From contig CAJUOS010000022.1 of the NCBI GenBank assembly GCA_910588075.1, forward strand, positions 1-34,594: a stretch of DNA of 34,594 nucleotides. The letters run 5' to 3'. This DNA is from an uncultured Erysipelotrichaceae bacterium. Its GTDB lineage: Bacteria; Bacillota_I; Bacilli_A; Erysipelotrichales; Coprobacillaceae. Below are positions 8,171 to 17,022 of this stretch, one piece after another. The notes under the pieces were generated by a model. It was not told where the DNA came from. It made no database searches and was given only the letters and a program-made list of their open reading frames with translations. A program made the translations under genes and the position numbers. Numbering within the stretch: position 1 is the first letter of the stretch; each line of letters opens with the position of its first letter.

Positions 8171-8563
8171 GTGGTAACAGATCCAATTGCAGATATGTTA
8201 ACAAGAATTCGTAATGCTAACCAACAACGTCATGATGAAGTTGTTGTGCCATGCTCAAAATTAAAAGTAGATTTAGCTGAAATTTTGAAAAACGAAGGAT
8301 TTATTAAAGATTATAAAGTTGAAGGCGAAGGTGTTGTTAAAAACATCATCATTACTTTAAAATATAAAGGAAATGATAGAGTAATAACAGGATTAAAGAG
8401 AGTATCAAAACCTGGATTACGTCAATATGCTAAAGTTAATGAAATTCCTAAAGTATTAAATGGATTAGGTATTGTTGTATTATCTACTTCTCAAGGATTA
8501 ATGACTGATAAGGAAGCAAGAGCTAAACAAATCGGTGGAGAAGTATTAGCATATATTTGGTAA
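8171..8563 (+). CDS. rpsH: 30S ribosomal protein S8 (GTG start)
   Basis: The 130-residue protein reads MVTDPIADMLTRIRNANQ and ends with the conserved STSQGLMTDKEARAKQIGGE. S8 binds the central domain of 16S rRNA; in E. coli it also represses the spc operon. The start is GTG, fixed by GGAAGGAGGA about 8 bases upstream and by the family start. Confidence 0.98.
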   Translation: MVTDPIADMLTRIRNANQQRHDEVVVPCSKLKVDLAEILKNEGFIKDYKVEGEGVVKNIIITLKYKGNDRVITGLKRVSKPGLRQYAKVNEIPKVLNGLGIVVLSTSQGLMTDKEARAKQIGGEVLAYIW

Positions 8564-8592
8564 TAAAAAAATTTAAACAGGAGGTGTAACTG

Positions 8593-9138
8593 ATGTCTCG
8601 TGTAGGTAATAAAATTATCAATGTACCTGAAGGTGTTAAAGTAGAAATCGCTGCTGATAATACGGTTACAGTTACAGGTGCTAAAGGGACTTTAGTAAGA
8701 CAATTTTCACCATTTATTAAAGTGGAAATGGATGGAAATGAAATTAAAGTAAGCAGATCAAGTGAACAAAAAGCACATAAACAATTACATGGTACAACAA
8801 GAGCATTACTTGCAAATATGATCGAAGGTGTTCATAACGGTTATAAAAAAGATTTAGAAATCGTTGGTATTGGGTACCGTGCTCAAATGAAAGGTGATAA
8901 ATTAGTATTAAATGTTGGTTTCTCACATCCAGTAGAAATAGAAGGAGAAGAAGGTGTTAAGATTGAAACACCAACACAAACAACTATTACTGTTTCTGGA
9001 ATTTCAAAAGAAAGAGTTGGAGAAATTGCTGCAAGAATTAGAAGCGTAAAGAAACCTGAACCATATAAAGGAAAAGGTATTAAATACGTTGGTGAAAGAA
9101 TTATTAGAAAAGAAGGTAAAACTGCTGGTAAGAAGTAG
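8593..9138 (+). CDS. rplF: 50S ribosomal protein L6
   Basis: The 181-residue protein begins MSRVGNKIINVPEGV and ends with the family signature PEPYKGKGIKYVGE followed by a basic tail. L6 lies near the sarcin-ricin loop and factor-binding site. AGGAGGTG precedes ATG. Confidence 0.98.
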   Translation: MSRVGNKIINVPEGVKVEIAADNTVTVTGAKGTLVRQFSPFIKVEMDGNEIKVSRSSEQKAHKQLHGTTRALLANMIEGVHNGYKKDLEIVGIGYRAQMKGDKLVLNVGFSHPVEIEGEEGVKIETPTQTTITVSGISKERVGEIAARIRSVKKPEPYKGKGIKYVGERIIRKEGKTAGKK

Positions 9139-9168
9139 TTAAGAAAAAAAAGGAAGGAGCTATAAATC

Positions 9169-9525
9169 ATGGCAAAAACTATGTCACGTAACGATGTACG
9201 TAAGAAACGTCATGCGAGAGTTCGTAATAAAATTAGTGGAACTCCAGAATGTCCACGTTTAAATGTATTCCGTTCAAGCTCTCATATCCATGCACAAATT
9301 ATTGATGACGTTAATGGAGTAACTTTAGTTGCTGCATCATCAGTAGATATGAAATTAGCAAACGGAGGAAATGTTGAAGCTGCTGCACAAGTTGGTAAAG
9401 CAGTTGCTGAAAGAGCATTAGAAAAGAAAATTGAAAACGTAGTATTCGATCGTGGAGGATATATCTATCATGGTCGTGTGAAAGCACTAGCTGAGGCTGC
9501 TAGAGAAGCTGGATTAAAATTCTAA
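9169..9525 (+). CDS. rplR: 50S ribosomal protein L18
   Basis: The 118-residue protein has RPRLNVFRS-like and YHGRVKALAEAAREAGLKF motifs of L18, which carries 5S rRNA into the central protuberance. AAGGAAGGAGC is the ribosome binding site. Confidence 0.98.
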   Translation: MAKTMSRNDVRKKRHARVRNKISGTPECPRLNVFRSSSHIHAQIIDDVNGVTLVAASSVDMKLANGGNVEAAAQVGKAVAERALEKKIENVVFDRGGYIYHGRVKALAEAAREAGLKF

Positions 9526-9539
9526 TAGGAGGTTAAATA

Positions 9540-10103
9540 ATGGAACAACGTAAACCAAGAGAAAATGGGCCAAGAAGAAACGGACCAAGAAGAAATGGAC
9601 CAAGAAGAAACGGACCTAGAGCTGAAAAAGAATTTGAAGAACGTGTTGTTACAATTAACCGTGTTACTAAAGTAGTTAAAGGTGGACGTAAATTCCGTTT
9701 TGCTGCATTAGTAGTTATCGGTGATAAAAAAGGTCGTGTTGGATTCGGAACTGGTAAAGCAAACGAAGTACCTGATGCTATTAGAAAAGCATCTGAAGCA
9801 GCTAAAAGAAATATTATTAATGTACCAAATATTCATGGAACAATTCCTCATGAAGTTGATGGTAAGTTTGGTTCAGGACATGTATTTATTAGACCTGCAT
9901 CACAAGGTACAGGAATTATTGCAGGAGGACCTGTTCGTGCTGTTGTAGAATTAGCAGGATATTCTGATATTATTTCTAAATGTATTGGTTCAAGAACTCC
10001 AATTAACATGGTTAGAGCAACTATGGAAGGATTAGCATCTCTTAAAACTGTTCAACAAGTTGCTGAATTAAGAGATAAAAAAGTTGAAGAAATTTACGGA
10101 TAG
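9540..10103 (+). CDS. rpsE: 30S ribosomal protein S5 with NGPRR-repeat N-terminus
   Basis: The C-terminal 155 residues are standard S5, with a double-stranded-RNA-binding fold (RVTKVVKGGRKFRFAALVVI) and GTGIIAGGPVRAVVELAG. S5 acts in decoding accuracy and translocation. The protein is 187 residues rather than about 166 because of a basic N-terminal tail in which NGPRR is repeated (residues 9-27, four units, the last incomplete). The repeat comes from 15-bp units at 9564-9620. AGGAGG 7 bases before ATG supports the long start, and no alternative start lies between the tail and the core. Confidence 0.98.
   Translation: MEQRKPRENGPRRNGPRRNGPRRNGPRAEKEFEERVVTINRVTKVVKGGRKFRFAALVVIGDKKGRVGFGTGKANEVPDAIRKASEAAKRNIINVPNIHGTIPHEVDGKFGSGHVFIRPASQGTGIIAGGPVRAVVELAGYSDIISKCIGSRTPINMVRATMEGLASLKTVQQVAELRDKKVEEIYG
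9564..9620 (+). repeat. 15-bp tandem repeat encoding NGPRR
   Basis: Four units of the form AAYGGNCCAAGAAGA lie inside the start of rpsE and differ mainly at third codon positions. The fourth unit is truncated after PR. Codon-level differences suggest the repeat peptide is under selection or that the repeat is not brand new. Confidence 0.85.
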
Positions 10104-10117
10104 GAGGAGCGTAAGAA

Positions 10118-10309
10118 ATGGCAAAAGAAAATAAAGTTATCATTACGCTTGTAAAAAGTCCAATTGGTTCTAAAAAGAATCAAAAGGCTACTCTTAAAGC
10201 GTTAGGTTTAACAAAAATGAACAAATCAGTAGAAAAAGTAAACAATGAATTTATTCAAGGTATGATTAATACTGTTGAACACCTAGTTAAAGTTGAAGAA
10301 AGTAAATAG
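10118..10309 (+). CDS. rpmD: 50S ribosomal protein L30
   Basis: The 63-residue protein has the L30 core VKSPIGSKKNQKATLKALGL and ends with MINTVEHLVKVEE. L30 binds 23S rRNA domain II. AGGAGGAG is about 9 bases from ATG. Confidence 0.97.
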   Translation: MAKENKVIITLVKSPIGSKKNQKATLKALGLTKMNKSVEKVNNEFIQGMINTVEHLVKVEESK

Positions 10310-10320
10310 GAGGTGTAATC

Positions 10321-10761
10321 ATGAAGCTACACGAATTAAAATATACAGAAGGAGCACGTAAAGAAAGAAAACGTGTTGGTCGTGGAACTAGTTCTGGAAC
10401 TGGTAAAACTGCTGGTAAAGGACAAAAAGGTCAAAAGGCAAGATCTGGTGGATTAAAGAAACCTGGTTTTGAAGGGGGACAAACACCTTTATTCATGCGT
10501 TTACCAAAACGTGGTTTCACAAACTTTAATAGAGTTGAATACGCTATTGTTAATGTTGAAGATTTAAATAAATTTGAAGCAGGTACTGTTGTAGATACTG
10601 CTAAATTAAAAGAATGCGGATTAATAAAAAAAGAATTAGATGGTGTAAAAGTGTTAGGTAATGGAAAATTAGAAGTTGCTCTAACAGTTAAAGCTAAAAA
10701 ATTCTCTAAGTCAGCTGTTGCTGCAATTGAGGCTGCAGGTGGAAAAACTGAGGTGATCTAG
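10321..10761 (+). CDS. rplO: 50S ribosomal protein L15
   Basis: The 146-residue protein has the Gly-rich extension (GRGTSSGTGKTAGKGQKGQK) and GFEGGQTPLFMRLPKRGF typical of L15, a late assembly protein. AGGAGGTG lies 6 bases from ATG. The secY ribosome binding site lies within its last codons. Confidence 0.98.
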   Translation: MKLHELKYTEGARKERKRVGRGTSSGTGKTAGKGQKGQKARSGGLKKPGFEGGQTPLFMRLPKRGFTNFNRVEYAIVNVEDLNKFEAGTVVDTAKLKECGLIKKELDGVKVLGNGKLEVALTVKAKKFSKSAVAAIEAAGGKTEVI

Positions 10762-10762
10762 G

Positions 10763-12064
10763 ATGTTAGACTTTTTTAAGAGTGTTTTTAAAAAAGGTGA
10801 ATTGCGTCATAGAATTATCTTTACATTAGGTATGTTGTTCGTCTTTCGTTTAGGAGCTGCTGTAACAATTCCTTCAATTAATGCTGATGCATTAACTGCA
10901 GGAGCAACTAACAATGGTATCTTAGGAATCATGAATATGTTAGGTGGAGGTATGCTTGAAAGATTTTCTATTTTTTCATTAGGAGTATCTCCATATATCA
11001 CAGCATCAATTATTATTGAGTTATTATCAATGGATGTTATTCCAATTTTAACTCAATGGCAAAAAGAAGGAAATACTGGTAAAAAGAAGAAAGATAAAGT
11101 AACAAGATATGTAACTTTAGTTTTAGCTGCTATTCAAGGTGGTTCATTAACATATGCATTTGATAAAGGTTATAATATCTTATCATCATCTTCAATTTGG
11201 ACATATGTATATGTTGTTATTGTTATGATGGCAGGAAGTATGTTTGCAATGTGGATAGGTGATCAAATTACTCAAAAAGGTATTGGTAATGGAACATCAT
11301 TACTTATCTTTACAGGTATTGTTTCTAATTTACCAAGTAACTTTATCACAACATTTAATAATGTTGTAACATTAGATAAAGGAACACAAACTGCTACATT
11401 AGGAATTTTATGGTATATTTTATTTGTAATTGTATATCTTGCAATTGTTATATTTGTTGTCTTTAATGAAGGAGCAGTTCGAAAAATTCCAATTATGTAT
11501 GCAACAAGTTCAAATACTAAAATGCGAACAAAAGATTCAACACATATGCCTATTAAGATTAATAGTTCAGGTGTAATACCTGTTATCTTTGCATCATCTG
11601 TATTGGCTGCACCAAGAACAATTATTAGTTTTATGAAAGCAACTAGTACAACTAAGATGATTGATACAATTTTAAACTATCAACAACCAGTTGGTTTTTG
11701 CTTATATCTTATTATGATTGTATTATTTGCATTTTTCTATTCTAATTTGCAAATAGATGCACATAAAATTAGTGATGATTTGAAGAAAAATGGTGGATCA
11801 ATACCAGGTGTAAGAACTGGTAAAGATACTGAAAAATTTATTAGTACAGTATTAAATAGAGTTACAGTTGTTGGATCAATATTCTTATTGATTATTGCTG
11901 CTATTCCAATTATGACACCAGTTATTTGGGAACAAACATCTAATGCTGCAATTTCATTAGGTGGAACTGGTTTAATCATTGTTACAGGAGTTGCATTAGA
12001 AACAACAAAACAGATTAAGACATTGATTACTCGTAAAGAGTATCATGGATATATCAGAAAATAG
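10763..12064 (+). CDS. secY: Protein translocase subunit SecY
   Basis: SecY is the ten-helix channel of the Sec translocon in the cytoplasmic membrane; with SecE and SecG it exports and inserts proteins using SecA or ribosomes. The 433 residues have normal length and show FRLGAAVTIPSINAD in the first helix/plug region, SPYITASIIIEL, GDQITQKGIGNGTSLLIF, and the cytoplasmic loop with GSIPGVRTGKDTEKF. It starts one base after the rplO stop, with GAGGTGAT inside rplO. Confidence 0.98.
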   Translation: MLDFFKSVFKKGELRHRIIFTLGMLFVFRLGAAVTIPSINADALTAGATNNGILGIMNMLGGGMLERFSIFSLGVSPYITASIIIELLSMDVIPILTQWQKEGNTGKKKKDKVTRYVTLVLAAIQGGSLTYAFDKGYNILSSSSIWTYVYVVIVMMAGSMFAMWIGDQITQKGIGNGTSLLIFTGIVSNLPSNFITTFNNVVTLDKGTQTATLGILWYILFVIVYLAIVIFVVFNEGAVRKIPIMYATSSNTKMRTKDSTHMPIKINSSGVIPVIFASSVLAAPRTIISFMKATSTTKMIDTILNYQQPVGFCLYLIMIVLFAFFYSNLQIDAHKISDDLKKNGGSIPGVRTGKDTEKFISTVLNRVTVVGSIFLLIIAAIPIMTPVIWEQTSNAAISLGGTGLIIVTGVALETTKQIKTLITRKEYHGYIRK

Positions 12065-12088
12065 TATAATATAAAGGAGTGTGTAAAA

Positions 12089-12736
12089 ATGAACATTATT
12101 ATAATGGGGCCTCCTGGTGCTGGTAAAGGAACTCAAGCTGATAAAATTGTAAATAAGTTTGGGTTGACACAAATATCTACTGGAGACTTATTCAGAAAGG
12201 CATTAAGTGAACAAACAAAATTTGGAGTAATCGCTAAATATTTTATGCAATTTGGGCACCTTGTACCAGACGATTATACGATTGAAATGGTAAGAGAATA
12301 CTTAAAGGAAAATAAATTTGAAAATGGATTCATTTTAGATGGTTTTCCAAGAACAATAGTTCAAGCAAGAGAACTAGAAAGTATTGCTAAAGAGTTTAAT
12401 TTTACAATTGACGCTATTGTCAATTTATCAATTCCAGAAGAAAAATTAATTAAAAGATTATCTGGAAGAAGAACTTGTAAGAATTGTGGATCAACTTTTC
12501 ATATAGAATTTAATCCACCAAAGCTTGAAGGACAATGTGATAAATGTGGTGGAACTTTATATCAAAGAGAAGATGAAAGTGAAGAAGCAGTCAAAGTAAG
12601 ATTAGATACTTATAACAAACAAACAAAACCTTTAATTGATTATTATACAATGAAAGGAACAATCATTAATATTAATGGTGACCAACCTATGGAAGACGTC
12701 TTTAAAGACATTGAAAAAAGCTTGGAGGGTAAATAA
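12089..12736 (+). CDS. adk: Adenylate kinase, zinc-LID type
   Basis: The enzyme interconverts ATP + AMP and 2 ADP in the cytosol. Seen: P-loop GPPGAGKGT (residues 7-15), the NMP-binding STGDLFR (30-36), DGFPRT (84-89) and a LID domain with four zinc cysteines (C130, C133, C150, C153), as in many Gram-positive enzymes. Length 215 is typical. The TAA overlaps the map start by one base (TAATG). Confidence 0.98.
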   Translation: MNIIIMGPPGAGKGTQADKIVNKFGLTQISTGDLFRKALSEQTKFGVIAKYFMQFGHLVPDDYTIEMVREYLKENKFENGFILDGFPRTIVQARELESIAKEFNFTIDAIVNLSIPEEKLIKRLSGRRTCKNCGSTFHIEFNPPKLEGQCDKCGGTLYQREDESEEAVKVRLDTYNKQTKPLIDYYTMKGTIININGDQPMEDVFKDIEKSLEGK

Positions 12737-13482
12737 TGATTGTAACAAAGGACCAAAGAGAGATTGAATTAATGAGAGAAGCAGGGCGTATTGTTGGTCT
12801 TGTGCATGATAAACTTAAAAATTATATTAAACCAGGGCTAACAACTCAAGATATTAATATTTTTTGTGAAAAGATTATTCGTGATGCAAATGCAACTCCT
12901 TCATTCTTAAATCTTTATGGATTTCCTGGTTCTGTGTGTACTTCTATTAATGAGGTAGTTGTGCATGGAATACCAGATAATACAAAATTGAAAGAAGGAG
13001 ACATTATTTCAGTTGATGTAGGTGCATGTTATAAAGGCTATCATGGCGATAGCGCTTGGACATATGCTGTTGGTCAAATTAGTGAAGAAGCTGCTCATCT
13101 GATGAAAGTAACAGAGGAATCACTATATGCAGGTTTAGAACAAGTTAAGCCTGGCAATCGCTTATCCGATATATCTCATGCTGTGCAGACTTATCTTGAA
13201 AGTCATGGTTGTTCCACTCCAAGAGATTATACTGGTCATGGAATAGGAACACAAGTTCATGAAGATCCTGCTGTTCCTAATTATGGAGCTGCTGGAAGAG
13301 GACCTAGACTTAAAGCAGGAATGACACTTGCAATTGAACCAATGGCGCATTTAGGACGTTGTGAAACTGAAGTTCTAGATGATGATTGGACAGTTGTAAC
13401 TAAAGATCGATCTTTAGCTGCACACTTTGAACATACCATTGTTATTACTAATGATGGATATGAGATTTTGACAAAACTTTGA
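12736..13482 (+). CDS. map: Type I methionine aminopeptidase
   Basis: It removes the initiator methionine from nascent proteins. The pita-bread fold is recognised by its five metal ligands: D94, D105 (GYHGD), H168 (YTGHGIG), E201 (AIEPM) and E232 (FEHT), with the substrate-binding H77 (VVHGIP). At 248 residues it lacks an N-terminal extension. Ribosome binding GGAGGG is in the end of adk, with which it overlaps by one base. Confidence 0.98.
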   Translation: MIVTKDQREIELMREAGRIVGLVHDKLKNYIKPGLTTQDINIFCEKIIRDANATPSFLNLYGFPGSVCTSINEVVVHGIPDNTKLKEGDIISVDVGACYKGYHGDSAWTYAVGQISEEAAHLMKVTEESLYAGLEQVKPGNRLSDISHAVQTYLESHGCSTPRDYTGHGIGTQVHEDPAVPNYGAAGRGPRLKAGMTLAIEPMAHLGRCETEVLDDDWTVVTKDRSLAAHFEHTIVITNDGYEILTKL

Positions 13483-13501
13483 AAAGGGAGAGTTATCATC
13501 A

Positions 13502-13723
13502 ATGGCAAAAAAAGATGACGTTATTGAAGTAGAAGCAACTGTACTAGAAACATTACCTAATGCAATGTTTAAAGTAGAGTTACAAAATGGAGCGGTTATT
13601 CTGGCTCACGTTTCTGGTAAAATCCGTATGAACTACATTCGCATTTTACCGGGGGATAAAGTAACCGTAGAGATTTCTCCATATGATTTAACACGTGGGC
13701 GTATTACATTTAGACACAAATAA
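13502..13723 (+). CDS. infA: Translation initiation factor IF-1
   Basis: The 73-residue OB-fold protein begins MAKKDDVIEVEATVLE and ends DLTRGRITFRHK, the full IF-1 pattern. It occupies the ribosomal A site during initiation. It directly follows map with no intervening KOW-protein gene such as is found in some Bacillus genomes. Confidence 0.98.
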   Translation: MAKKDDVIEVEATVLETLPNAMFKVELQNGAVILAHVSGKIRMNYIRILPGDKVTVEISPYDLTRGRITFRHK

Positions 13724-13751
13724 GAAAATACCCGCAAGGAGGTAAGCAAGG

Positions 13752-13865
13752 ATGAAAGTAAGACCATCTGTAAAACCAATCTGTGATAAATGCAGAGTAA
13801 TTAAACGTAAGGGTAAAGTCATGGTAATCTGTGAAAACCCAAAACATAAACAAAGACAAGGTTAA
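13752..13865 (+). CDS. rpmJ: 50S ribosomal protein L36
   Basis: A 37-residue protein reading MKVRPSVKPICDKCRVIKRK, with a C-C-C-H zinc ribbon (C11, C14, C27, H32). It is the zinc-binding form of L36. AAGGAGG is 8-9 bases upstream of ATG, and its place between infA and rpsM is the conserved one. Confidence 0.97.
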   Translation: MKVRPSVKPICDKCRVIKRKGKVMVICENPKHKQRQG

Positions 13866-13879
13866 TAGGAGGAGAAACA

Positions 13880-14245
13880 ATGGCTCGTATAGCAGGTGTT
13901 GATATCCCACGTGATAAGCGTGTGGTAGTTTCTTTAACTTATATTTATGGTATTGGTACAACTACTGCCAAGAACATATTAGCAGCTACTGGTATCAGTG
14001 AAGATGTAAGAGTTAAAGATTTAACTGAAGAAGAAGAAGGAAAAATTAGAAAAGAAGTTGAAAAATATAAAGTTGAAGGAGATCTTCGTAGAGAAGTTGC
14101 ATTAAATATTAAACGTTTAATGGAAATCGGAAGCTACAGAGGAATCCGCCATCGTAAAGGACTTCCAGTTCGTGGACAAAAAACAAAAACAAATGCTCGT
14201 ACTCGTAAGGGAAAAGCTCGTCCAATAGCTGGGAAGAAGAAATAG
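13880..14245 (+). CDS. rpsM: 30S ribosomal protein S13
   Basis: The 121-residue protein begins MARIAGVDIPRDKRVVVSL, has the helix-hairpin-helix GIGTTTAKNIL and the C-terminal basic arm RGLPVRGQKTKTNARTRKG-like that reaches the P-site tRNA. AGGAGG precedes ATG. Confidence 0.98.
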   Translation: MARIAGVDIPRDKRVVVSLTYIYGIGTTTAKNILAATGISEDVRVKDLTEEEEGKIRKEVEKYKVEGDLRREVALNIKRLMEIGSYRGIRHRKGLPVRGQKTKTNARTRKGKARPIAGKKK

Positions 14246-14264
14246 ATAGGAGGTTGAACGGAAA

Positions 14265-14654
14265 ATGGCAAGAACAAATACTCGTGGTAAAAAACGTGTT
14301 AAAAAGAATATAGCAAAAGGTGTTGCACATGTACATTCAACTTTCAATAACACTATTGTTACTATAACTGATGAACATGGTAATGTCTTAACTTGGTCTA
14401 GTGCTGGAGCACTTGGATTCAAAGGATCAAGAAAATCAACTCCATATGCTGCACAAATGGCTGCTGAAGCTGCCGCTAAAGCATCAATGGATCATGGTAT
14501 GAAAACTGTAGATGTATGTGTTAAAGGTCCAGGACCAGGACGTGAAGCTGCAGTTAGAGCTTTACAAGCTGCTGGATTAGAAGTTACTTCTATTAATGAT
14601 GTAACTCCAATTCCACATAACGGGTGTCGTCCACCAAAACGTCCTCGTGGATAA
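14265..14654 (+). CDS. rpsK: 30S ribosomal protein S11
   Basis: The 129-residue protein has HSTFNNTIVTITDEHGN, KSTPYAAQMAAE and the conserved end PHNGCRPPKRPRG. S11 forms the platform of the small subunit. AGGAGG is upstream of ATG. Confidence 0.98.
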   Translation: MARTNTRGKKRVKKNIAKGVAHVHSTFNNTIVTITDEHGNVLTWSSAGALGFKGSRKSTPYAAQMAAEAAAKASMDHGMKTVDVCVKGPGPGREAAVRALQAAGLEVTSINDVTPIPHNGCRPPKRPRG

Positions 14655-14694
14655 TGAAGTAAACCAATTTTATTTCTAAGTGAGGAGGGAAATA

Positions 14695-15639
14695 ATGCAA
14701 AAATTTGAAAAAGCAAATTTTAATGTTGTAGAATATGATGAAAATGATAACTATGGTAAATTTGTTGTAGAACCATTAGAAAGAGGTTTTGGAACAACTT
14801 TAGGAAATTCATTACGTAGAGTATTATTATCATCTATTCCAGGATGTGCAGTACATGCAATTAAAGTTCAAGGAGCAATCCATGAATTTTCTGCAGTAGA
14901 CGGTGTAGTAGAAGATGTCACTTCTATTATTTTGAACATTAAGAAATTAGTGTTTGCAATTGATGGTGACGACGATGTAACAATGGTTATTGATGTAAAA
15001 GGACCTGCAGTTGTAACAGGTGCTGATATTCAATGTCCATCAAATATTACAATGATTTCAAATGACTTAGAAATCGCTCATGTTGCTGAAGGAGCACATT
15101 TCTATATGGAAATGTATGCTCATAAAGATAGAGGATACATGAGTGCTGATCAAAATAAGAAATTAATTAATACTATTGGTGTGATTGCAACTGACTCAAT
15201 TTATTCTCCAGTTGTTAAAGTAGCATATGCAGTTGAACCTACTCGTGTAGGACAAAGTGCAAAATATGATCAATTAACTTTAGAAGTCACTACTGATGGT
15301 TCTATTAAACCACATGAAGCTTTAGCTGTTGCAGCTAAAATGTTAGTGGAACACTTAAATATGTTTGTAGAACTTACAGACATCGCAATGAATATGGAAG
15401 TTATGAGTGAAGCCCCTCAAGATACAGGAAACAAAGTATTAGATATGACTATTGAAGAGTTAGATTTATCAGTAAGATCTTATAATTGTTTAAAGAGAGC
15501 TGGAATTCAAACTGTCCAAGAACTTGCAGCTAAGAGTGAAGACGATATGATAAAAGTCAGAAACTTAGGTAAGAAATCTTTAAAAGAAGTTAAAGAAAAA
15601 TTAGTGGAATTAGGATTAGGATTTAAACCTATGGATTAA
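14695..15639 (+). CDS. rpoA: RNA polymerase alpha subunit
   Basis: The 314-residue protein has the alpha N-terminal dimerisation domain (FVVEPLERGFGTTLGNSLRR) and the C-terminal domain that contacts activators and UP elements (TIEELDLSVRSYNCLKRAG, RNLGKKSLKEVKEKL). I chose ATG 14695: AGGAGGG at 14683-14689 is its ribosome binding site, while the upstream in-frame GTG at 14680 would overlap that site. Confidence 0.98.
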   Translation: MQKFEKANFNVVEYDENDNYGKFVVEPLERGFGTTLGNSLRRVLLSSIPGCAVHAIKVQGAIHEFSAVDGVVEDVTSIILNIKKLVFAIDGDDDVTMVIDVKGPAVVTGADIQCPSNITMISNDLEIAHVAEGAHFYMEMYAHKDRGYMSADQNKKLINTIGVIATDSIYSPVVKVAYAVEPTRVGQSAKYDQLTLEVTTDGSIKPHEALAVAAKMLVEHLNMFVELTDIAMNMEVMSEAPQDTGNKVLDMTIEELDLSVRSYNCLKRAGIQTVQELAAKSEDDMIKVRNLGKKSLKEVKEKLVELGLGFKPMD

Positions 15640-15672
15640 TTCCGAGGAATATATTGGAAGGAGCACTAATCT

Positions 15673-16035
15673 ATGGCACAAAACAGAAAATTAGGGCGTG
15701 TATCATCTCATAGAAAAGCAATGTTACGTAACTTAGCAACAGATGTTATCATGTATGGAAAAATTGAAACAACAGCTACAAGAGCTAAAGAAGTTCGTTC
15801 AATTGTAGATGAATTAATTACTTTAGGTAAACGTGGTGATTTACATGCAAGAAGACAAGCTGCTGAAGTATTACAAGATGTTGTAGATCCTGCAACTGGT
15901 AAAACTGCACTTCAAAAATTATTTGATGAAGTTGCGCCAAAATATGCAGACAAAAATGGTGGATATACTCGTGTATTAAAAACTTATAACCGTAAAGGTG
16001 ATAATGCACCAATGGCTATTATTGGTTTATTCTAA
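15673..16035 (+). CDS. rplQ: 50S ribosomal protein L17
   Basis: The 120-residue protein has SSHRKAMLRNLATDVIMYGK, TTATRAKEVRSIVDELITLGKRGD and ends PMAIIGLF. L17 lies near the tunnel exit. It is the last gene of the operon; GGAAGGAGC precedes ATG and a terminator follows. Confidence 0.98.
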   Translation: MAQNRKLGRVSSHRKAMLRNLATDVIMYGKIETTATRAKEVRSIVDELITLGKRGDLHARRQAAEVLQDVVDPATGKTALQKLFDEVAPKYADKNGGYTRVLKTYNRKGDNAPMAIIGLF

Positions 16036-16045
16036 TAGTAATAGT

Positions 16046-16076
16046 AAAGTGATGGAAAACTTATTCATCACTTTTT
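16046..16076 (+). terminator. Terminator of the S10-spc-alpha operon
   Basis: AAAGTGATG (16046-16054) pairs with CATCACTTT (16066-16074) followed by TT. The T-tract is short. No other terminator is visible between 1425 and here. Confidence 0.8.
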
Positions 16077-16140
16077 AATTTATCAAAAATAGATAAGCAT
16101 TTTATGTATAATAGAAATAATATCATATTATTCTTTATAG

Positions 16141-16169
16141 TTGACAAGACACCTTAATCATAATAAAAT
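16141..16169 (+). promoter_or_regulatory. Promoter of the ecf-truA operon
   Basis: TTGACA (16141-16146) and TAAAAT (16164-16169) are exactly 17 bp apart. The start would be near 16176, just before the ecfA1 ribosome binding site. A TATAAT at 16107-16112 lacks a good -35 partner. Confidence 0.75.
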
Positions 16170-16191
16170 TGAACTACTTGGAGGAAATACC

Positions 16192-17022
16192 ATGGAGAAA
16201 ATAATTGAAGTGAAAGATTTACTTTTTGAATACGAAGAAGGGTTAAAAACAATTAATCAAATATCATTTTGTATTGAAAAAGGAACATATACAACTATTT
16301 TAGGACATAATGGCAGTGGAAAAAGTACGATAGCTAAACTTCTTATTGGTCTTTTAGGAAAGCAATCTGGTGAAATATGGGTTGGTGGAGTGCCTTTAAA
16401 CGAAGAAACTCTTAATGAAATAAGAAGCCAAATAGGTATTGTGTTTCAAAATCCAGATAATCAATTTATTGGAGCTACTGTAAGAGATGATATAGCATTT
16501 GGTTTAGAAAATATGTGTGTTGATCCAAATGAGATGGATGAAATTATTAATGAATATGCTACGAAAGTTGATATGCTAGAGTTTTTAGATCATGAACCTA
16601 CAAAATTATCTGGGGGACAAAAACAAAGGGTTGCTATTGCAGGAATATTAGCAATGTCTCCTTCTATCATTATTCTTGATGAAGCTACAAGTATGTTAGA
16701 TCCAAAGGGAAAAACAGAGATAAATAATTTAGTGCATCAATTGAATAAGGAAAAGAATATTACTATTTTATCTATTACACATGATATTGAAGAAGCAGCA
16801 TTAAGTGATTATGTTATTTTATTAAATAATGGAGAAATTATAGATCAAGGTAAACCAGAAAAAGTGTTAAAGAATAAGGAACAATTAGAATCGTTATCTT
16901 TAGATGTACCATTTGCTTATAAGATATCTGAAGGATTGAAAAAACAAGGAATTCAAATTGAGACTTACATTAATCAAGAAAAGTTGGTGAAAAAATTATG
17001 TCAATTACATTCAAAGAAGTAG
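16192..17022 (+). CDS. ecfA1: ECF transporter ATPase EcfA1
   Basis: One of two ATPases that, with EcfT, power uptake by many substrate-binding S subunits for vitamins and metals. In 276 residues it has Walker A GHNGSGKST (38-46), the Q-loop (FQNPDNQ), LSGGQ (139-143), Walker B IIILDEA (159-165) and the switch H197. ATG 16192 is chosen because GGAGG is 7 bases upstream; an in-frame TTG at 16141 coincides with the -35 box. No S subunit is in the operon, so this is probably a shared (group II) energizing module. Confidence 0.95.
   Translation: MEKIIEVKDLLFEYEEGLKTINQISFCIEKGTYTTILGHNGSGKSTIAKLLIGLLGKQSGEIWVGGVPLNEETLNEIRSQIGIVFQNPDNQFIGATVRDDIAFGLENMCVDPNEMDEIINEYATKVDMLEFLDHEPTKLSGGQKQRVAIAGILAMSPSIIILDEATSMLDPKGKTEINNLVHQLNKEKNITILSITHDIEEAALSDYVILLNNGEIIDQGKPEKVLKNKEQLESLSLDVPFAYKISEGLKKQGIQIETYINQEKLVKKLCQLHSKK

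Noticed and set aside
16107..16112. TATAAT as an alternative promoter for ecfA1
   Set aside because: No -35 hexamer at the right distance, while TTGACA-17-TAAAAT is directly downstream.
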